From contig CAYSEW010000004.1 in assembly GCA_964430245.1 (NCBI GenBank), positions 1 to 64,000 on the forward strand: DNA of 64,000 nucleotides, given 5' to 3'. Numbering within the stretch: the stretch's first letter is position 1; each line of letters begins with the position of its first letter. The notes under the pieces were generated by a model. It saw nothing but the letters and a program-made list of their open reading frames with translations, did no database searches and had not been told where the DNA came from. The translations under genes and the position numbers were made by a program. This document shows positions 62,190 through 64,000 of this stretch, one piece after another. This DNA is from CAYSEW01 sp964430245 (GTDB taxonomy: Bacteria > Bacteroidota > Bacteroidia > Flavobacteriales_D > Parvicellaceae).

Positions 62190-64000
62190 TGAAAGTAACA
62201 TATCAGACTTCCATTATATTAATGCTGAATTTCATTGCACCCATTTATGTTGCTCAAATCAATGAACATCAAAAAGTTTTCCTCCATGAACAATGGTCAT
62301 TTCATCAATCAGGGGAAAACAAAATTTATTCTGCTACAATTCCTGGTGTGGTACATACAGATCTTCTTTCAAACCAAATTATAAAAGACCCTTTTATTGG
62401 AAATAATGAAAAGCTATTGCAATGGATTGAAGAAGAAGACTGGGAATACACCACTCATTTTCAATTGACTGATAAACATTTAGACAATCAGCATCTACAA
62501 TTGGTTTTTGAAGGATTGGACACCTATGCAGATGTGTATCTCAACAACGAGCTGATCCTAGAAAGTGAAAATATGTTTATCGAATATAAAAAAGAAGTCA
62601 AATCTTATTTAAAATTGGGTCACAACGAATTAAAGGTAGTATTTCACTCACCATTGAAACATAATAAAGAAAAAGTAAAAAACTACCCATATAAGCTCCC
62701 TTCTGGATGTGAATCTGTCTCTTTAAAGGTAAGTCCTTTTACTAGAAAGGCCGCCTATCATTTCGGGTGGGATTGGGGTCCTAGGTTTGTTACAATGGGA
62801 ATCTGGAAACCTGTTTATATTGAAATATGGAATGATGTAAAGATCAACCACATTAATTGTCAAACAATATCCATTAATAAAGACAATGCCATTGTTTCAT
62901 TAGAAGTTGAATTAGAAGCCCATATCTTAGAAACTCAAAAATTTCATTTAACCATTAATGATTCCATTCATCAATTCAACTTACAAAAAGGAATCAATCT
63001 TTATAAGTATAATCTTAGAGTTGAACAGCCTCAATTATGGTGGACCCATGATCTAGGAAAACCATTTCTATATGATATGGATGTGGCGCTATTCATAAAT
63101 GAACAGCTTGTAGATAGAAAAAAAATAAAGTATGGGATCCGAACTATTGAATTGGTCAATGAACCAGACGAAATAGGTACTTCCTTTTATTTTAAACTCA
63201 ATGACATCCCTGTCTTTATGAAAGGTGCCAATTACATACCTCAAAACAGCTTTTTAACTGAAGTAACTGATGATAATTACAAGCAGCTGATAGGCTTAGC
63301 AAAAAATGCTAATATGAACATGCTTAGAGTGTGGGGAGGCGGCATTTATGAAAAAGATATTTTCTATGAGCTATGTGATCAAGAAGGTATTCTTGTTTGG
63401 CAGGATATGATGTTTGCCGGTAGTCTATACCCTACAAATGATACTTCCTTTTTAAATTCAATTTATAAAGAAGTAGCACAAAATATTAAACGACTCAGAC
63501 ATCATACATCCATTGCTTTATGGTGTGGGAATAATGAAATAGATGTGGCTTGGAAAAACTGGGGATGGCAAAAACAATACAATTACAGCAAAACTGATTC
63601 TATAAAAATATGGGAGGGATATAAAAACTTATTCCATGATTCTATACCTTCTATCGTCTCAAGACTTGATAATAGAAATTACACTACAACTTCTCCGTTA
63701 AGCAATTGGGGGAAAGCTGAAAACTTCAACCATAGCACCATGCATTACTGGGGAGTTTGGCATGGAAAAGAAGAGCTGACTGAATTCAGTAATAATATTG
63801 GAAGATTTATGGTTGAATACGGGTTCCAATCCTATCCCTCAATTAAAACAATCAATCAATTTGCTGCACAAAATGAGCATGACTTAAATGGTCCCATCAT
63901 GAAAAACCGCCAAAAAAGTTACATAGGTAATAGTATGATCACTGAACATATTGAAAAATGGTATGGAAATCACAGCTCATTTGATGATTTCGTGATTAAA
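62189..64000 (+). CDS. Beta-mannosidase (GH2), 3' truncated by the window
   Basis: The ATG at 62189 overlaps the cutC stop codon by one base (TAATG); the frame is open for 604 codons to the window end. A hydrophobic segment at residues ~8-22 suggests a signal peptide. The sugar-binding and immunoglobulin-like domains are followed by a GH2 barrel with FHFGWDWGPRF-type beta-mannosidase wording (YHFGWDWGPRFV), LRVWGGGIYE, the acid/base WCGNNE and the probable nucleophile in VEYGFQSYPS. The enzyme releases beta-1,4-mannose from the N-glycan core or mannans. Confidence 0.9.
   Translation, partial: MKVTYQTSIILMLNFIAPIYVAQINEHQKVFLHEQWSFHQSGENKIYSATIPGVVHTDLLSNQIIKDPFIGNNEKLLQWIEEEDWEYTTHFQLTDKHLDNQHLQLVFEGLDTYADVYLNNELILESENMFIEYKKEVKSYLKLGHNELKVVFHSPLKHNKEKVKNYPYKLPSGCESVSLKVSPFTRKAAYHFGWDWGPRFVTMGIWKPVYIEIWNDVKINHINCQTISINKDNAIVSLEVELEAHILETQKFHLTINDSIHQFNLQKGINLYKYNLRVEQPQLWWTHDLGKPFLYDMDVALFINEQLVDRKKIKYGIRTIELVNEPDEIGTSFYFKLNDIPVFMKGANYIPQNSFLTEVTDDNYKQLIGLAKNANMNMLRVWGGGIYEKDIFYELCDQEGILVWQDMMFAGSLYPTNDTSFLNSIYKEVAQNIKRLRHHTSIALWCGNNEIDVAWKNWGWQKQYNYSKTDSIKIWEGYKNLFHDSIPSIVSRLDNRNYTTTSPLSNWGKAENFNHSTMHYWGVWHGKEELTEFSNNIGRFMVEYGFQSYPSIKTINQFAAQNEHDLNGPIMKNRQKSYIGNSMITEHIEKWYGNHSSFDDFVIK

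Noticed and set aside
1..64000. tRNA, rRNA, CRISPR arrays, insertion sequences, prophage genes
   Set aside because: None was recognised; no repeat-spacer pattern, transposase motif or tRNA-like T-loop context was seen by eye.

Overview
The window is AT-rich, gene-dense bacterial chromosome from a Bacteroidota member, most likely a marine or aquatic Flavobacteriales relative. The main evidence is protein secretion: several secreted proteins end in type IX secretion (T9SS) sorting domains (type A at 1488 and 17168, type B at 33877). The Bacteroidota promoter element TAnnTTTG precedes several genes, Shine-Dalgarno sequences are scarce, and lipoprotein signals and Bacteroidota-type outer-membrane barrels are present. 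I saw no rRNA or tRNA gene, insertion sequence, prophage or CRISPR array.

Layout. 1-2.9 kb: the 3' part of a von Willebrand D-domain protein and a secreted beta-lactamase-fold serine hydrolase. 2.9-6.4 kb: a molybdopterin operon (moeB-rhodanese, moaE, moaC-moaB fusion, moaA) without a visible moaD. 6.4-10.1 kb: heme A synthase, the tRNA hydroxylase TrhO and a GT39-like membrane glycosyltransferase. 10.1-12.8 kb: a SAM-I riboswitch with its terminator, controlling a cystathionine synthase-type enzyme and homoserine dehydrogenase. 12.8-24.4 kb: envelope and signalling genes (a Cache-SpoIIE phosphatase, a secreted esterase, a T9SS leucine-rich-repeat protein, an acyltransferase, barrels, a zinc peptidase, DUF1287, a CoA-transferase).

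24.5-31.8 kb: the isoleucine/valine operon ilvE-D-B-N-C-A. Its leader carries two consecutive transcription attenuators, each with an isoleucine-rich leader peptide, an antiterminator arm overlapping the leader stop codon, and an intrinsic terminator. 31.8-45.3 kb: two tandem paralogs of unknown function, an nSMase-like phosphodiesterase, a T9SS type-B PKD protein, a neutral ceramidase, an ALO-type oxidase paired with a PLP aldolase/deaminase, umuDC, rmuC, a nitroreductase and a DUF1571-LysM protein. 45.3-55.2 kb: a leftward operon for cytosine/uracil breakdown: deaminase, PreA/PreT, dihydropyrimidinase, beta-ureidopropionase, NCS1 transporter, class III aminotransferase and CoA-acylating semialdehyde dehydrogenase, giving a complete inferred route from cytosine to acetyl-CoA. 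55.4-58.3 kb: two tandem, equal-length SpoIIE phosphatases, both starting at TTG. 58.3-64 kb: glycosylasparaginase, GH20 hexosaminidase, CutC and the start of a GH2 beta-mannosidase, a set resembling the lysosomal endgame of N-glycan breakdown.

The strongest non-gene signal is the tandem attenuator at 24526-24834. The most coherent gene system with an unexplained member is the glycosylasparaginase/hexosaminidase/CutC/beta-mannosidase cluster. Function calls rest on motifs and family knowledge read by eye; no database search was run.
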